From Janibacter cremeus (GTDB lineage Bacteria; Actinomycetota; Actinomycetes; Actinomycetales; Dermatophilaceae): 64,000 nt of DNA. The position numbers were made by a program, and so were the translations under genes. The notes beneath the pieces are model-generated. The model was not told where the DNA came from. It was given only the letters and a program-made list of their open reading frames with translations, and did no database searches. This document shows positions 15,210 to 23,611 of this stretch, piece by piece. The stretch spans positions 1,550,001 to 1,614,000 of the forward strand of contig NZ_JACCAE010000001.1 of NCBI RefSeq assembly GCF_013409205.1, read 5' to 3'. Position 1 is the first letter of the stretch, and each line of letters opens with the position of its first letter.

Positions 15210-18200
15210 GTGACGATCCGCGTAGCACTCGAGCACCGCACGAGCTACCGCTTCAGCGAGCCCGTGCAGGTCTACCCGCACACGATCCGGCTGCGCCCGG
15301 CACCGCACTCGCGCACGCCGATCCCGAGCTACTCGCTGCGGATCGAGCCGGAGAACCACTTCCTCAACTGGCAGCAGGACCCCTTCGGCAACTGGTTGGC
15401 CCGCGTGGTCTTCCCCGACAAGGTCGAGCGCCTCGAGATCACCGTCGACCTGCTCGCGGACATGACGGTGATCAACCCCTTCGACTTCTTCGTCGAGGAC
15501 TGGGCGGCCACCTTCCCCTTCGCCTACCCGGAGCAGCTGCGGGGGGACCTCGCCCCCTACCTCGACCCCGTGGGTTTCGAGGCTCCTTCGTCGCACCTCA
15601 ACCATCGTGGCGAAGGGAGCCAAGCGAGCGCAGCCACCTCTCCCGACGTCGTCACCTGGCTCGAGGAGCGGCTGCCGTCGTTGCTGACCGCCCCGCGGGA
15701 TGCGGCCGTGGGTGCCGGCACCCCGATCGTCGGCTTCGTCGTCGGCCTCAACCGCGCCATCCGCGAGAGCGTGGACTACACGGTCCGCCTCGAGCCGGGG
15801 GTGCAGACACCCACGCGCACCCTCGAGCGCGGCATCGGCTCGTGCCGCGACAGCGCCTGGTTGCTCGTCGCGGCGCTGCGCCACCTCGGGTTGGCCGCGC
15901 GTTTCGTCTCCGGGTACCTCGTGCAGCTGAGCACCGACCAGGCAGCGGTCGACGGCCCCAGCGGGCCGACGGAGGACTTCACCGACCTGCACGCGTGGGC
16001 CGAGGTCTACATCCCCGGCGCGGGCTGGGTCGGCCTCGACGCGACGTCCGGACTGTTGTGCGGCGAGGGGCACATCCCCCTCTCGTGCACCCCGCACCCC
16101 TCCTCCGCGGCCCCGATCAGCGGGGCCACCGGCCCGGTGGACGTCGACTTCGACTTCGCCAACACGGTCACCCGCCTCGCCGAGGACCCACGCGTGACCA
16201 AGCCGGTCGACGACACCCAGTGGTCGCGGATCACCGCGGTCGGTGAGGCGGTCGACGGCCTGCTGGCGAAGGGGGACGTGCGCCTGACCATGGGCGGCGA
16301 GCCGACCTTCGTCGCGGCAGGTGGGACGACGGACCCGCAGTGGCACACCGCGGCGGACGGCGAGCAGAAGCGGGCGCTGGCGATGGCGCTCGCGTCCCGG
16401 CTGTCCTCGCCCGGCACGCTGCGTCACCACGGCCAGGGCAAGTGGTACCCCGGGGAGCCCCTGCCCCGCTGGCAGATCATGCTCGCCGACCGCATCGACG
16501 GCCGGCCGTTGTGGAGCGACCCCGACCTCCTCGACGACCCGTGGGGCGAGGGTCGGCTGGTGTCCGGCTCCCCCGAGGCCGCCGGCGCCGCCCGCGACCT
16601 CGCCGTCGCGATCGCCCGACGACTCGGGGTCGACGTCGAGCACCTGGCCGCGGCCGTCGAGGACCCGCTCCAGCGTCTCGTCACCCAGGCGCGCCTTCCC
16701 TCCGGTGAGGCGCCCACCGAGGGTGACCTCGCCCCGGACGCCCCGGAGGCCGCCGACGAGACCTCGCGCGCGGCACGCGTGGCCGAGATCGACGAGACCG
16801 CCGACCCGGACACCCCGGCAGCGTGGGTGCTGCCGATCTTCCCTGCCCCCGACGGCCAGGGCTGGGCGACGACGACGTGGCGCACCCGTCGCGGCTTCCT
16901 CGCCCTCGTCCCCGGCGACTCCCCGGCGGGGCTGCGTCTGCCCCTGGGCTCCGTCGCCTGGGGCGAGGGCCCCATCACGCCGGAGCGATCCCCCTTCGCA
17001 CCGCGCGGAGCACTGCCCAGCCTCGACCCGGGCTCACTGCCGACGGTGAGCGCCCCGGCGGCACAGGTGATCCCGATCGAGGAGGCACCGCGGACCGCGT
17101 TGGCCGTGGAGGACCGCGACGGCCACCTCTTCGTCTTCCTCCCACCGCTGGAGGAGCTCGAGGACGCCGTCGGGCTGATCGCCGCCATCGAGGCCGCCGC
17201 GAGCGAAGTCGGGCAGCCGGTCGTCCTCGAGGGATACCCACCACCCGGCGACGAGCGGGTGCGCACCATGTCGGTGACCCCCGACCCCGGCGTCATCGAG
17301 GTCAACGTCTCCCCGACGTCCTCCTGGGCGCAGCTGGTCGAGCAGACCGAGTGGGTGCACGAGCACGCCCGACAGATCCACCTGGCGACCGAGAAGTTCG
17401 ACGTCGACGGCTCGCACACCGGCACCGGCGGCGGCAACCACATCACCCTCGGCGGCTCCACCCCCGCCGACAGCCCGCTGCTGCGCCGACCTGACCTGCT
17501 GCGCTCGCTGGTGACGTACTGGCAGCACCACCCCGCGCTGAGCTACCTGTTCTCCGGGCGCTTCATCGGGCCGACGTCGCAGGCCCCCCGCGTGGACGAG
17601 GGCCGACCGGATGCCCTGTACGAGCTGGAGATCGCCTTCGCGCAGATGGACCACGTCCTGGCGATGGAGCACGACGAGCAGGACGTCACCGAGCCGCTGA
17701 CCGGGGACCACTACGTCAAGCAGCACACCCGGCCGTGGCTCGTCGACCGGCTGCTGCGGCACCTGCTGACCGACATCACCGGCAACACCCACCGCGCGGA
17801 GTTCTGCATCGACAAGCTCTTCGCGCCCGGCACCGAGCGCGGACGGCTCGGGCTGCTGGAGCTGCGTGGCTTCGAGATGCCGCCGCACCCGCGGATGGCG
17901 CTGCTGCAGGCGCTGCTCGTGCGCTCGCTCGTCGCGAAGTTCTGGCACGAGCCCTACTCCGCCCCGCTCGTGCACTGGGGCACGCGCCTGCACGACCGGT
18001 ACCTGCTCCCGGCCTTCGTCGCGGCCGACCTGCGCGACGTCCTCGATGACGTCAACCGCTACCTGGCGTCGCAGGGCGTGGGGCGGATCGACCCGGCGTG
18101 GTTCGACTCCTTCCTCGAGTTCCGCTTCCCGCGCCTGGGGGACACGATCGTCGGCGGGGTGGAGATGGAGCTGCGCAGCGCGATCGAGCCGTGGCACGTC

Positions 18201-18860
18201 CTGGGCGAGGAGGTCAGCCAGTCCGGCACGGCCCGCTACGTCGACTCCTCGGTGGAGAAGGTCCAGGTTCGCGCCGTCGGCCTGATCGAGGGACGGCACG
18301 TGGTCACGTGCAACGGGGTCCCCGTGCCGATGGTCCCGGTCGCCGAGCAGGGCTGGGGCGGCCCCGTCGGGGCGAAGGGGAGCACCGGCGCCTTCGTCGG
18401 TGGCGTCCGCTACCGCGCCTGGGCGCCCCCATCGGCGCTGCACCCGACGATCGGCGTGCACGGCCCGCTCGTCTTCGACCTGATCGACCGGTGGGCCGGG
18501 CGCTCCCTCGGTGGTTTCACCCACCACGTGACCCACCCGGGTGGGATCGCCTACGACTCCTTCCCGGTGAACGCCGCGGCGGCCGAGTCCCGGCGGGCGG
18601 CACGGTTCGTCGTCGGGGGGCACACCCCCGGGCCCGTGGACGTCAGCGCACTACCGGACCCGCTGGCGAGCCTGGGACCGGCCGTGACGGACTTCCCGGT
18701 CACGCTCGACCTGCGGCGCTTCCCCGGCACCGACCGGTCGCCGGGCACCGTGGACGACTTCGCCACGCCGCCCGCGGACGCGGGTCAGTCCGGGATGCCC
18801 CCGCCCGAGGGTGCGGACATCGTGGAGACCAGCGCGGAGGGGCCGGTCTCGTCGAGCTGA
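15210..18860 (+). CDS. Transglutaminase-like protein with C-terminal DUF2126
   Basis: A 1216-residue protein starting at GTG. It opens with a bacterial transglutaminase N-domain (VALEHRTSYRFSEPV). A transglutaminase core follows with the triad Cys in GSCRDSAWLL (about residue 212), His in DLHAWAEVY (about 261) and Asp in GLDATSGLL (about 276). The remaining 900 residues match the DUF2126 pattern (LTMGGEPTFV, LGGSTPADSPLLRRPDLLRSL, FCIDKLFAPG, WGTRLHDRYLLP). In proteobacteria such genes sit with alpha-E and ATP-grasp genes in amide-ligation-type clusters; neither is present here. A segment near residues 121-140 derives from a dispersed genomic repeat. Probable role is peptide or amide bond processing, substrate unknown. 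Confidence 0.85.
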   Translation: MTIRVALEHRTSYRFSEPVQVYPHTIRLRPAPHSRTPIPSYSLRIEPENHFLNWQQDPFGNWLARVVFPDKVERLEITVDLLADMTVINPFDFFVEDWAATFPFAYPEQLRGDLAPYLDPVGFEAPSSHLNHRGEGSQASAATSPDVVTWLEERLPSLLTAPRDAAVGAGTPIVGFVVGLNRAIRESVDYTVRLEPGVQTPTRTLERGIGSCRDSAWLLVAALRHLGLAARFVSGYLVQLSTDQAAVDGPSGPTEDFTDLHAWAEVYIPGAGWVGLDATSGLLCGEGHIPLSCTPHPSSAAPISGATGPVDVDFDFANTVTRLAEDPRVTKPVDDTQWSRITAVGEAVDGLLAKGDVRLTMGGEPTFVAAGGTTDPQWHTAADGEQKRALAMALASRLSSPGTLRHHGQGKWYPGEPLPRWQIMLADRIDGRPLWSDPDLLDDPWGEGRLVSGSPEAAGAARDLAVAIARRLGVDVEHLAAAVEDPLQRLVTQARLPSGEAPTEGDLAPDAPEAADETSRAARVAEIDETADPDTPAAWVLPIFPAPDGQGWATTTWRTRRGFLALVPGDSPAGLRLPLGSVAWGEGPITPERSPFAPRGALPSLDPGSLPTVSAPAAQVIPIEEAPRTALAVEDRDGHLFVFLPPLEELEDAVGLIAAIEAAASEVGQPVVLEGYPPPGDERVRTMSVTPDPGVIEVNVSPTSSWAQLVEQTEWVHEHARQIHLATEKFDVDGSHTGTGGGNHITLGGSTPADSPLLRRPDLLRSLVTYWQHHPALSYLFSGRFIGPTSQAPRVDEGRPDALYELEIAFAQMDHVLAMEHDEQDVTEPLTGDHYVKQHTRPWLVDRLLRHLLTDITGNTHRAEFCIDKLFAPGTERGRLGLLELRGFEMPPHPRMALLQALLVRSLVAKFWHEPYSAPLVHWGTRLHDRYLLPAFVAADLRDVLDDVNRYLASQGVGRIDPAWFDSFLEFRFPRLGDTIVGGVEMELRSAIEPWHVLGEEVSQSGTARYVDSSVEKVQVRAVGLIEGRHVVTCNGVPVPMVPVAEQGWGGPVGAKGSTGAFVGGVRYRAWAPPSALHPTIGVHGPLVFDLIDRWAGRSLGGFTHHVTHPGGIAYDSFPVNAAAAESRRAARFVVGGHTPGPVDVSALPDPLASLGPAVTDFPVTLDLRRFPGTDRSPGTVDDFATPPADAGQSGMPPPEGADIVETSAEGPVSSS
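15573..15610 (+). repeat. Dispersed-repeat copy inside the transglutaminase gene
   Basis: The stretch begins GGTTTCGAGGCTCCTTCG and ends CACCTCAACCATCG, nearly identical to the intergenic copy at 22287-22313 and to the family of TTTCGAG...CTCAACC elements elsewhere in the window. Here it is read in frame as part of the protein (GFEAPSSHLNH), within a region between the transglutaminase N-domain and core, where an insertion would be tolerated. Confidence 0.6.
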
Positions 18861-18977
18861 GGCGCTCGGCCGCCACCGGTCACTCGAATGAGGTGACATC
18901 GTGCGTCCATCCGCACCCCGTCACCTCCACCCAGCGGGGCTCCCCGGCGGCCCGACCCGACAGGCGTGCCGGGCACG

Positions 18978-19598
18978 TCATCCCCGGACCACGGTCGTGG
19001 TCACCCGGGTCACGGACGGCCGCGCCGGCGTTGAGCTGAAGCCGAACTGCGGGTTCGGCGTCACGTCCGCGAGCGCCCCGAGGGCGCTCCCGCGCCACGT
19101 ACCGGACAGTCCCTCCACAGCGTGCTGATCCTGCGCTCCGTAGTACTCGCGCCGCCCGTTGCCGGCGCTGCCACGCGTGCGCACCCCCGGGAACACCACC
19201 CGCGCGAGCGGGTCGGCCACGGTCGCGAAGACCCGACTGCGCGCGAGGGGAGCCGGCACGAGGCGCAGGAGCCTCCCGACCCCGGTGCGGGCACCGATGT
19301 CGAGACCCACTCGCAGTGGACCCGCGTCGACCTCCCACCGGGTACCGTCGTGACGCTCCGCCAAGGAGATCGGGCAGATGACGATCTCGTCGAAGGAGTA
19401 GGTGCTCGTGACGTACTCGGCGATCTGCTCATCCCGCGCCAGCAGGATCCGGCGATCATCGGCCGTGGCGACCATGACACCGGTGAACGCACCCAGCGGC
19501 GAGCGGGCCCAGTCGCCGACGACGAACCGCAGGCCGCTGCTCGACCCGGCGCCGAGGATCCGTCCGTCGAATCGGTCGATGATGCGGTGAGCGGTCAT
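18978..19598 (-). CDS. Conserved-looking hypothetical protein, divergent from OhrR-like regulator
   Basis: A 206-residue protein that I do not recognise. There is no signal peptide, membrane segment or cysteine. The N-terminal half is hydrophobic/beta-like (GLRFVVGDWARSPLGAFTGVMVATADDRRILLA), and a mid segment mentions WEVDAGPLRVGLDIGARTGVGRLLRLVPAPLARS. The start at 19598 is 27 bp from a near-perfect inverted repeat resembling an OhrR operator, so expression may respond to organic hydroperoxides through the divergent regulator. The coding evidence is the long frame with typical high-GC third positions. Confidence 0.65.
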   Translation of the reverse strand: MTAHRIIDRFDGRILGAGSSSGLRFVVGDWARSPLGAFTGVMVATADDRRILLARDEQIAEYVTSTYSFDEIVICPISLAERHDGTRWEVDAGPLRVGLDIGARTGVGRLLRLVPAPLARSRVFATVADPLARVVFPGVRTRGSAGNGRREYYGAQDQHAVEGLSGTWRGSALGALADVTPNPQFGFSSTPARPSVTRVTTTVVRG

Positions 19599-19624
19599 GC
19601 ACGCCACCCAACACCATCCATAAA

Positions 19625-19649
19625 TTGCGCACAACTTAGTTGTGTGCAA
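19625..19649. promoter_or_regulatory. Probable OhrR-type operator (inverted repeat)
   Basis: Half-sites TTGCGCACAACT and AGTTGTGTGCAA surround a single central T; the two arms are complementary at 11 of 12 positions. The motif matches the TTGYRCACAACT-type sites bound by actinobacterial OhrR regulators. It sits 10 bp before the ATG of the regulator and 26 bp outside the divergent gene, so it could control both. Confidence 0.75.
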
Positions 19650-19659
19650 TGGTTGTCGG

Positions 19660-20118
19660 ATGCAGACGGACCACCAGCTCGACCAGCAGCTCTGCTTCGC
19701 GCTCTACACCGCGGCGAAGTCGGCCACGTCCGCCTACCGCGAGTCCCTCGGCGAGATCGGTCTGACGTACACCCAGTACGTCACCCTGCTCGCGCTCTGG
19801 GAGCGGGATGGTCGCAGCGTGTCCGAGTTGGGCGAGGTCCTGCACCTGGACAGCGGCACCCTCTCTCCGCTGCTGAAGCGAATGGCCACCACCGGTCTCA
19901 TCGAGCGCCGCCGGGAAGGCGACGACGGTCGTCGGGTGACGATCCACCTCACCGAGACGGGTCGGGGCCTGCAGTCCCGGGTCAACGACATCCAGGCCCG
20001 CTTGTACGACGCCGTCGACATGGACGCGGAGGAGCTGGCGATGCTGCGCACGCTGGCACGCCGCTTCTTCGAGTCCATCGGCGACGCCCGTGACGGCCTC
20101 GAAGGGCCGACACGGTGA
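19660..20118 (+). CDS. MarR-family regulator, OhrR-like (organic peroxide sensor)
   Basis: A 152-residue winged-helix regulator. The N-terminal segment LDQQLCFALYTAAK carries the cysteine that in OhrR is oxidised by organic hydroperoxides, and the wHTH follows (SVSELGEVLHLDSGTLSPLLKRM with the wing RRREGDDGRRV). DNA binding in the reduced state would repress from the adjacent 25-bp palindrome, including the regulator's own promoter. Usual OhrR targets are Ohr/OsmC peroxidases, but none is adjacent; the neighbours are a hypothetical gene and an NADP-dependent oxidoreductase. An upstream in-frame GTG inside the palindrome is a less likely start. Confidence 0.85.
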   Translation: MQTDHQLDQQLCFALYTAAKSATSAYRESLGEIGLTYTQYVTLLALWERDGRSVSELGEVLHLDSGTLSPLLKRMATTGLIERRREGDDGRRVTIHLTETGRGLQSRVNDIQARLYDAVDMDAEELAMLRTLARRFFESIGDARDGLEGPTR

Positions 20119-20147
20119 CCACCACCACGAACCCAGGAGGACACCTG

Positions 20148-21158
20148 ATGACACAGGCACCCACGACCACCCGCCAGATCGTCCTCGCCTCGCGGCCGCA
20201 CGGCGCGCCGACGGCCGAGAACTTCCGCCTCGAGGAGGTCGACCTGCCCGAGCCGGACGAGGGCCAGGTCCTCGTGCGCAACAGCATCATGTCCGTCGAC
20301 CCCTACATGCGCGGTCGGATGAACGACGTGAAGTCCTATGTCCCGCCCTTCCAGGTCGACGCACCCCTGGACGGCGGAGCCGTCGGCGAGGTCATCGCCT
20401 CGCGCTCTGCCGATGTCCCGGTCGGCGCCCACGTCCTGCACGGCCTCGGCTGGCGCGAACACCTCGTCGTGTCCGCCGCCAAGGTGACGGTCATCGACAC
20501 CGACGCCGCGCCCGCCTCGCGCTATCTCGGCCTGCTGGGGATGACTGGACTGACGGCCTACGTCGGGCTGACCGCCATCGCCCAACTGCGCGAAGGGGAC
20601 ACCGTCTTCGTCTCCGGCGCGGCCGGGGCCGTCGGACAGTCCGTCGGCCAGATCGCCAAGGCCCTGGGCGCCGCGCGCGTGGTCGGCTCAGCGGGCTCCC
20701 CCGCCAAGATCGAGCGCCTGCTCGAGCTCGGCTACGACGCGGCCTTCAACTACAAGGAGACGTCCGTGCGCGACGGCCTGCGCGAGGTCGCCCCGGACGG
20801 CATCGACGTCTACTTCGACAACGTCGGCGGTGACCACCTCGAGGCCGCGATCGGCCACCTCAACAAGTTCGGGCGCGTGGCCATGTGCGGCGCGATCTCC
20901 CAGTACAACGCGACCGAGCCCGCGCCGGGGCCGCGGAACCTGTTCCAGGCCATCGGCAAGGGGCTGACCCTGCGTGGCTTCATCGTGGGGCAGTACCCCG
21001 AGCTGGCCGAGGAGTACCGGGCGAAGGCCTCCGGGTGGCTCGCCGACGGACAGCTGGTCGGGGACGAGACCTTCCGCGACGGGCTCGAGGGCGCACCGCA
21101 GGCATTCATGGACCTGCTCGAGGGGGCGAACACCGGCAAGATGCTCGTCCGTCTGTGA
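20148..21158 (+). CDS. NADP-dependent oxidoreductase, zinc-less MDR family (CurA/LTB4 dehydrogenase-like)
   Basis: A 336-residue medium-chain reductase without catalytic zinc ligands. Family features are the N-terminal SVDPYMRGRM, the Rossmann motif VSGAAGAVGQSVGQIAK and the segment DVYFDNVGGDHLEAA. Relatives reduce alpha,beta-unsaturated ketones or aldehydes such as prostaglandin-type enones and curcumin with NADPH. An AGGAGG site supports the ATG at 20148. It begins 29 bp after the OhrR-like gene and is probably cotranscribed with it, which would suit detoxification of lipid-peroxidation enones. Confidence 0.88.
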   Translation: MTQAPTTTRQIVLASRPHGAPTAENFRLEEVDLPEPDEGQVLVRNSIMSVDPYMRGRMNDVKSYVPPFQVDAPLDGGAVGEVIASRSADVPVGAHVLHGLGWREHLVVSAAKVTVIDTDAAPASRYLGLLGMTGLTAYVGLTAIAQLREGDTVFVSGAAGAVGQSVGQIAKALGAARVVGSAGSPAKIERLLELGYDAAFNYKETSVRDGLREVAPDGIDVYFDNVGGDHLEAAIGHLNKFGRVAMCGAISQYNATEPAPGPRNLFQAIGKGLTLRGFIVGQYPELAEEYRAKASGWLADGQLVGDETFRDGLEGAPQAFMDLLEGANTGKMLVRL

Positions 21159-21172
21159 CCCGAGCTCCCCGC

Positions 21173-21218
21173 TGACGCAACGAACCCCGCCACGTGTGTG
21201 GCGGGGTTCGTTGCGTCA
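21173..21218. terminator. Strong bidirectional terminator hairpin
   Basis: Two perfectly complementary 21-base arms, beginning TGACGCAACGAACCCCGCC, flank a 4-base GTGT loop. The hairpin lies between convergent genes (MDR oxidoreductase and aldo-keto reductase) and has A-rich and T-rich arm bases on its outer sides, so it should stop transcription from both directions. Confidence 0.9.
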
Positions 21219-21250
21219 GAACGACGTTGTTCGGGCACGGCGGTGCGGGA

Positions 21251-22270
21251 TCAGCAGACGCGCGTCGGTGGGGCCAGCTCCGCGGTCTTCCCGGGGTCAC
21301 GCTCCACGTGGTCACCGAGCACCTCGTCGACCTTGGCCAGGACCTCCGGCTCCAGGCGCACGCCGGAGGCCGCGACGTTCTCCGTGACCTGCTCGGGGCG
21401 GGAGGCGCCGATGATCGCGGCGGCGACGTTGTCGTTCTGCAGCACCCACGCGACGGCGAGCTGGGCCATCGACAACCCCATCTCGTCGGCAATGGGGCGC
21501 AGTCCCTGGACGGCGGTGAGCAGGGCCTCGTCGTTGACCCGACCCTGGATCGGCTTGCCGGCCTCCTCGTGGGCGGCTCGGCTCCCTTCGGGCAACGGCT
21601 GACCGGGCTGGTACTTGCCGGTGAGGATGCCCTGTGCGATCGGGGACCACACGATCTGCGACAGGCCGAGCTCCCGGCAGGTGGGCACGACCTCACCCTC
21701 GATGACCCGCCAGAGCATCGAGTACTGCGGCTGGCTGGAGATCAGCCGGATCCCGAGCTGCTGGGCCAGAGCGTGACCCTCGCGGATCTGCTCGGCCGTC
21801 CACTCACTGACCCCGATGTAGAGCGCCTTGCCGGAGCGCACGACGTCCGCGAAGGCCTGCATCGTCTCCTCGAGCGGCGTCTCGGTGTCGTATCGGTGGG
21901 CTTGGTACAGGTCGACGTAGTCCGTGCGCAGGCGTCGCAACGAGGCGTCGATCGACTCGCGGATGTGCTTGGCGGACAGGCCGGTGTCGTTGTGTCCCCC
22001 CGGCCCGGTGGGCCAGTAGACCTTGGTGAAGATCTCCAGGGACTCCCTTCGCTCTCCCCCGAGCGCCTCGCCGAGCACGCTCTCCGCGGCCGTGTTGGCG
22101 TAGACGTCTGCGGTGTCGAAGGTCGAGATGCCCTCCTCGCGGGCAGCCCGCACGCATGCCTTCGCCGCGTCGGCCTCCACCTGCGAACCGTGGGTGAGCC
22201 AGTTGCCGTAAGCGATCTCGGAGATCTTCAGACCGCTGTTGCCGAGGTATCGATACTCCATGTCGCTCAC
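21251..22270 (-). CDS. Aldo/keto reductase, voltage-gated potassium channel beta-subunit-like
   Basis: A 339-residue aldo/keto reductase. The catalytic tetrad is visible as Asp and Tyr in FDTADVYAN, Lys in IFTKVYW and His in YQAHRYD; the NADPH-binding end is IIGASRPEQVTENV. The N-terminus MEYRYLGNSGLKIS and the WSPIAQGILTGKY loop place it in the YghZ/Kv-beta group, which reduces small aldehydes and ketones. GGAGG lies six bases before a GTG at 22270, favouring that codon over the ATG nine bases downstream. The gene ends at the shared terminator. Confidence 0.9.
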   Translation of the reverse strand: MSDMEYRYLGNSGLKISEIAYGNWLTHGSQVEADAAKACVRAAREEGISTFDTADVYANTAAESVLGEALGGERRESLEIFTKVYWPTGPGGHNDTGLSAKHIRESIDASLRRLRTDYVDLYQAHRYDTETPLEETMQAFADVVRSGKALYIGVSEWTAEQIREGHALAQQLGIRLISSQPQYSMLWRVIEGEVVPTCRELGLSQIVWSPIAQGILTGKYQPGQPLPEGSRAAHEEAGKPIQGRVNDEALLTAVQGLRPIADEMGLSMAQLAVAWVLQNDNVAAAIIGASRPEQVTENVAASGVRLEPEVLAKVDEVLGDHVERDPGKTAELAPPTRVC

Positions 22271-22284
22271 GTTACGCCTCCGGG

Positions 22285-22388
22285 ATCTCGAGGCTCCTGC
22301 GTCGCACCTCGACCGGCGGTGGCCAAGGCGCGCTCGACCTGCGGTGGTTGAGGCGCAGAGGTCGCCCGCGACTGCAGCCTCGAAACCG
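22285..22388. repeat. Dispersed repeat, two copies of the TGGTTGAGG / CTCGAAACC family
   Basis: The gap between two minus-strand genes is filled by two family elements. The first (22287-22313) reads CTCGAGGCTCCTGCGTCGC and on to CACCTCGACC. The second, in the opposite sense (22342-22387), starts GGTGGTTGAGGCGCAG and ends CTCGAAACC. Internal complementarity lets each form a hairpin, so they may act as transcript ends or structured REP-like units. Confidence 0.6.
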
Positions 22389-22391
22389 CGG

Positions 22392-23192
22392 TCAGGGGGT
22401 GACGTTGAGCCGGCGCAGCACCTGGGCCGCGACCGTCGCGTCGCCGGTCACGGCGACGTCGGCCTCCTCGGGCGCGATCCGTCCGCCGGTCAGCAGCAGC
22501 CACGTCTCGTCGCTCATCGCCAGGGTGACCATGCCCCCTTCGCTCGGGTCGAAGGGGGCGGCCCGCCCGTCCTCGCCGACCCGGGCAGAGAGAACCCGGC
22601 CCTGCGGTCCGGTGACGTGGGCGACGACGGCGGTGCCGACGGGCAGCTTGCGCAGCGCGGCCGGGAAGGCCGCGGTCATCACCCCCGCCACGTGGGCCGC
22701 TCCGGTGCTCGTGGTGACCATCGGCCGGCCGGTCGCGCGCCTGATGTCCTGCTCGTGGACCCACAGGTCGATGGGGCGGTTGGTCAGCCAGGTCCGCAGA
22801 TCCCAACCCAGCTCGCCGACCAGACCCGGCGCGGGGGCCTTGGGGTCGCTCAGGTCGAGGTCGGCGAGCACCTCGCGGCGGCGCACGCAGGCGGTCTCCA
22901 ACTCCTCGAGCACCTCGGCCGTGGAGTGCCCGCGCCGTGCCTGCACGCCCCTCTCGGTCAGGTCCGTGGGCATCGGTCGGTTGCGCCCTGCCTCGATGTG
23001 GGACCGGCCGCCCTCGGGCTGGTCCATCCCCGCGGCCTCGGACTCCAGGTGGGCGAGATGGGCCACCACGTCCTTCACGCTCCACCCGGGCAATGCCGGT
23101 CTGCCCCAGTCGTCGTCGGTGAGCCCACGCAGCGCGGCCAGGAGGTCCTGCCCCGTCTCGTCCCACAGGGTCAGGGGGTCAGGTCGTGTCAT
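22392..23192 (-). CDS. Mycothiol-dependent maleylpyruvate isomerase-family protein
   Basis: A 266-residue protein with an N-terminal DinB-like helical bundle and a C-terminal MDMPI domain. Candidate metal-site residues appear in VVAHLAHLE (about residues 42-50) and WVHEQDIRR; the tail LLLTGGRIAPEEADVAVTGD is the C-domain signature. True members use mycothiol and a divalent metal to isomerise maleylpyruvate, but most paralogues have unknown mycothiol-linked detoxification roles. Its presence supports a mycothiol-producing actinobacterial host. Stands alone, divergent from the broken AraC gene. Confidence 0.85.
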   Translation of the reverse strand: MTRPDPLTLWDETGQDLLAALRGLTDDDWGRPALPGWSVKDVVAHLAHLESEAAGMDQPEGGRSHIEAGRNRPMPTDLTERGVQARRGHSTAEVLEELETACVRRREVLADLDLSDPKAPAPGLVGELGWDLRTWLTNRPIDLWVHEQDIRRATGRPMVTTSTGAAHVAGVMTAAFPAALRKLPVGTAVVAHVTGPQGRVLSARVGEDGRAAPFDPSEGGMVTLAMSDETWLLLTGGRIAPEEADVAVTGDATVAAQVLRRLNVTP

Positions 23193-23232
23193 GGCCTCAC
23201 CTTATGGGAGGGTCCGCCTCGGCGAGGTCAGC

Positions 23233-23602
23233 GGGAGGTCCTGAGTGCGCGCGAGCCCTGCTTGCGCATCAGCGGCTCGAGCGTCATCAGGACCGCGGGG
23301 GCCAGCGCCTCCCCAGACATCGAGGACATGCCACCGAGCTCCGCATGTCCCGGCGCACCCTGCAACGGCGACTGACCGCCGAGCAGACCTCCTACCGGGC
23401 GCTGCTGGAAGAGGTTCGCCAGACCCTGGCGCGTGAGCTCCTCGTGCGCGGCCTGCCGGTGGCCGTGATCGCCCGGCAGCTCGGGTTCACCGAGGTGTCC
23501 GGCTTCTCGCAGGCCTTCCGACGCTGGGAGGGCACCATTCCCACGACCTACCGACACGGGGAGGTGGGCCGACATCCCGACGCGGCGCCGCTCCCTTCGT
23601 AG
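23233..23602 (+). pseudogene. AraC-family regulator remnant with one-base frameshift
   Basis: The C-terminal DNA-binding region of an AraC-type regulator is recognisable (MSRRTLQRRL, then LGFTEVSGFSQAFRRWEGTIPTTYR). Just upstream, a different frame reads SPDIEDM; restoring a single missing base near 23332 (atg-ccacc in place of atg-gccacc) joins the two as DIEDMATELRMSRRTLQRRL, the normal helix-turn-helix approach. The N-terminal sensor domain is absent. The gene is therefore truncated and frameshifted, with residual reading from an ATG at 23345 giving only the HTH half. A sequencing error could explain the single-base change but not the missing front. Confidence 0.75.
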
Positions 23603-23611
23603 GTTGGGACC

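Noticed and set aside
15141..16643. Long minus-strand open frame continuing upstream of the MFS gene
   Set aside because: It is antisense to the transglutaminase and has no membrane or family pattern; high G+C keeps the frame open.
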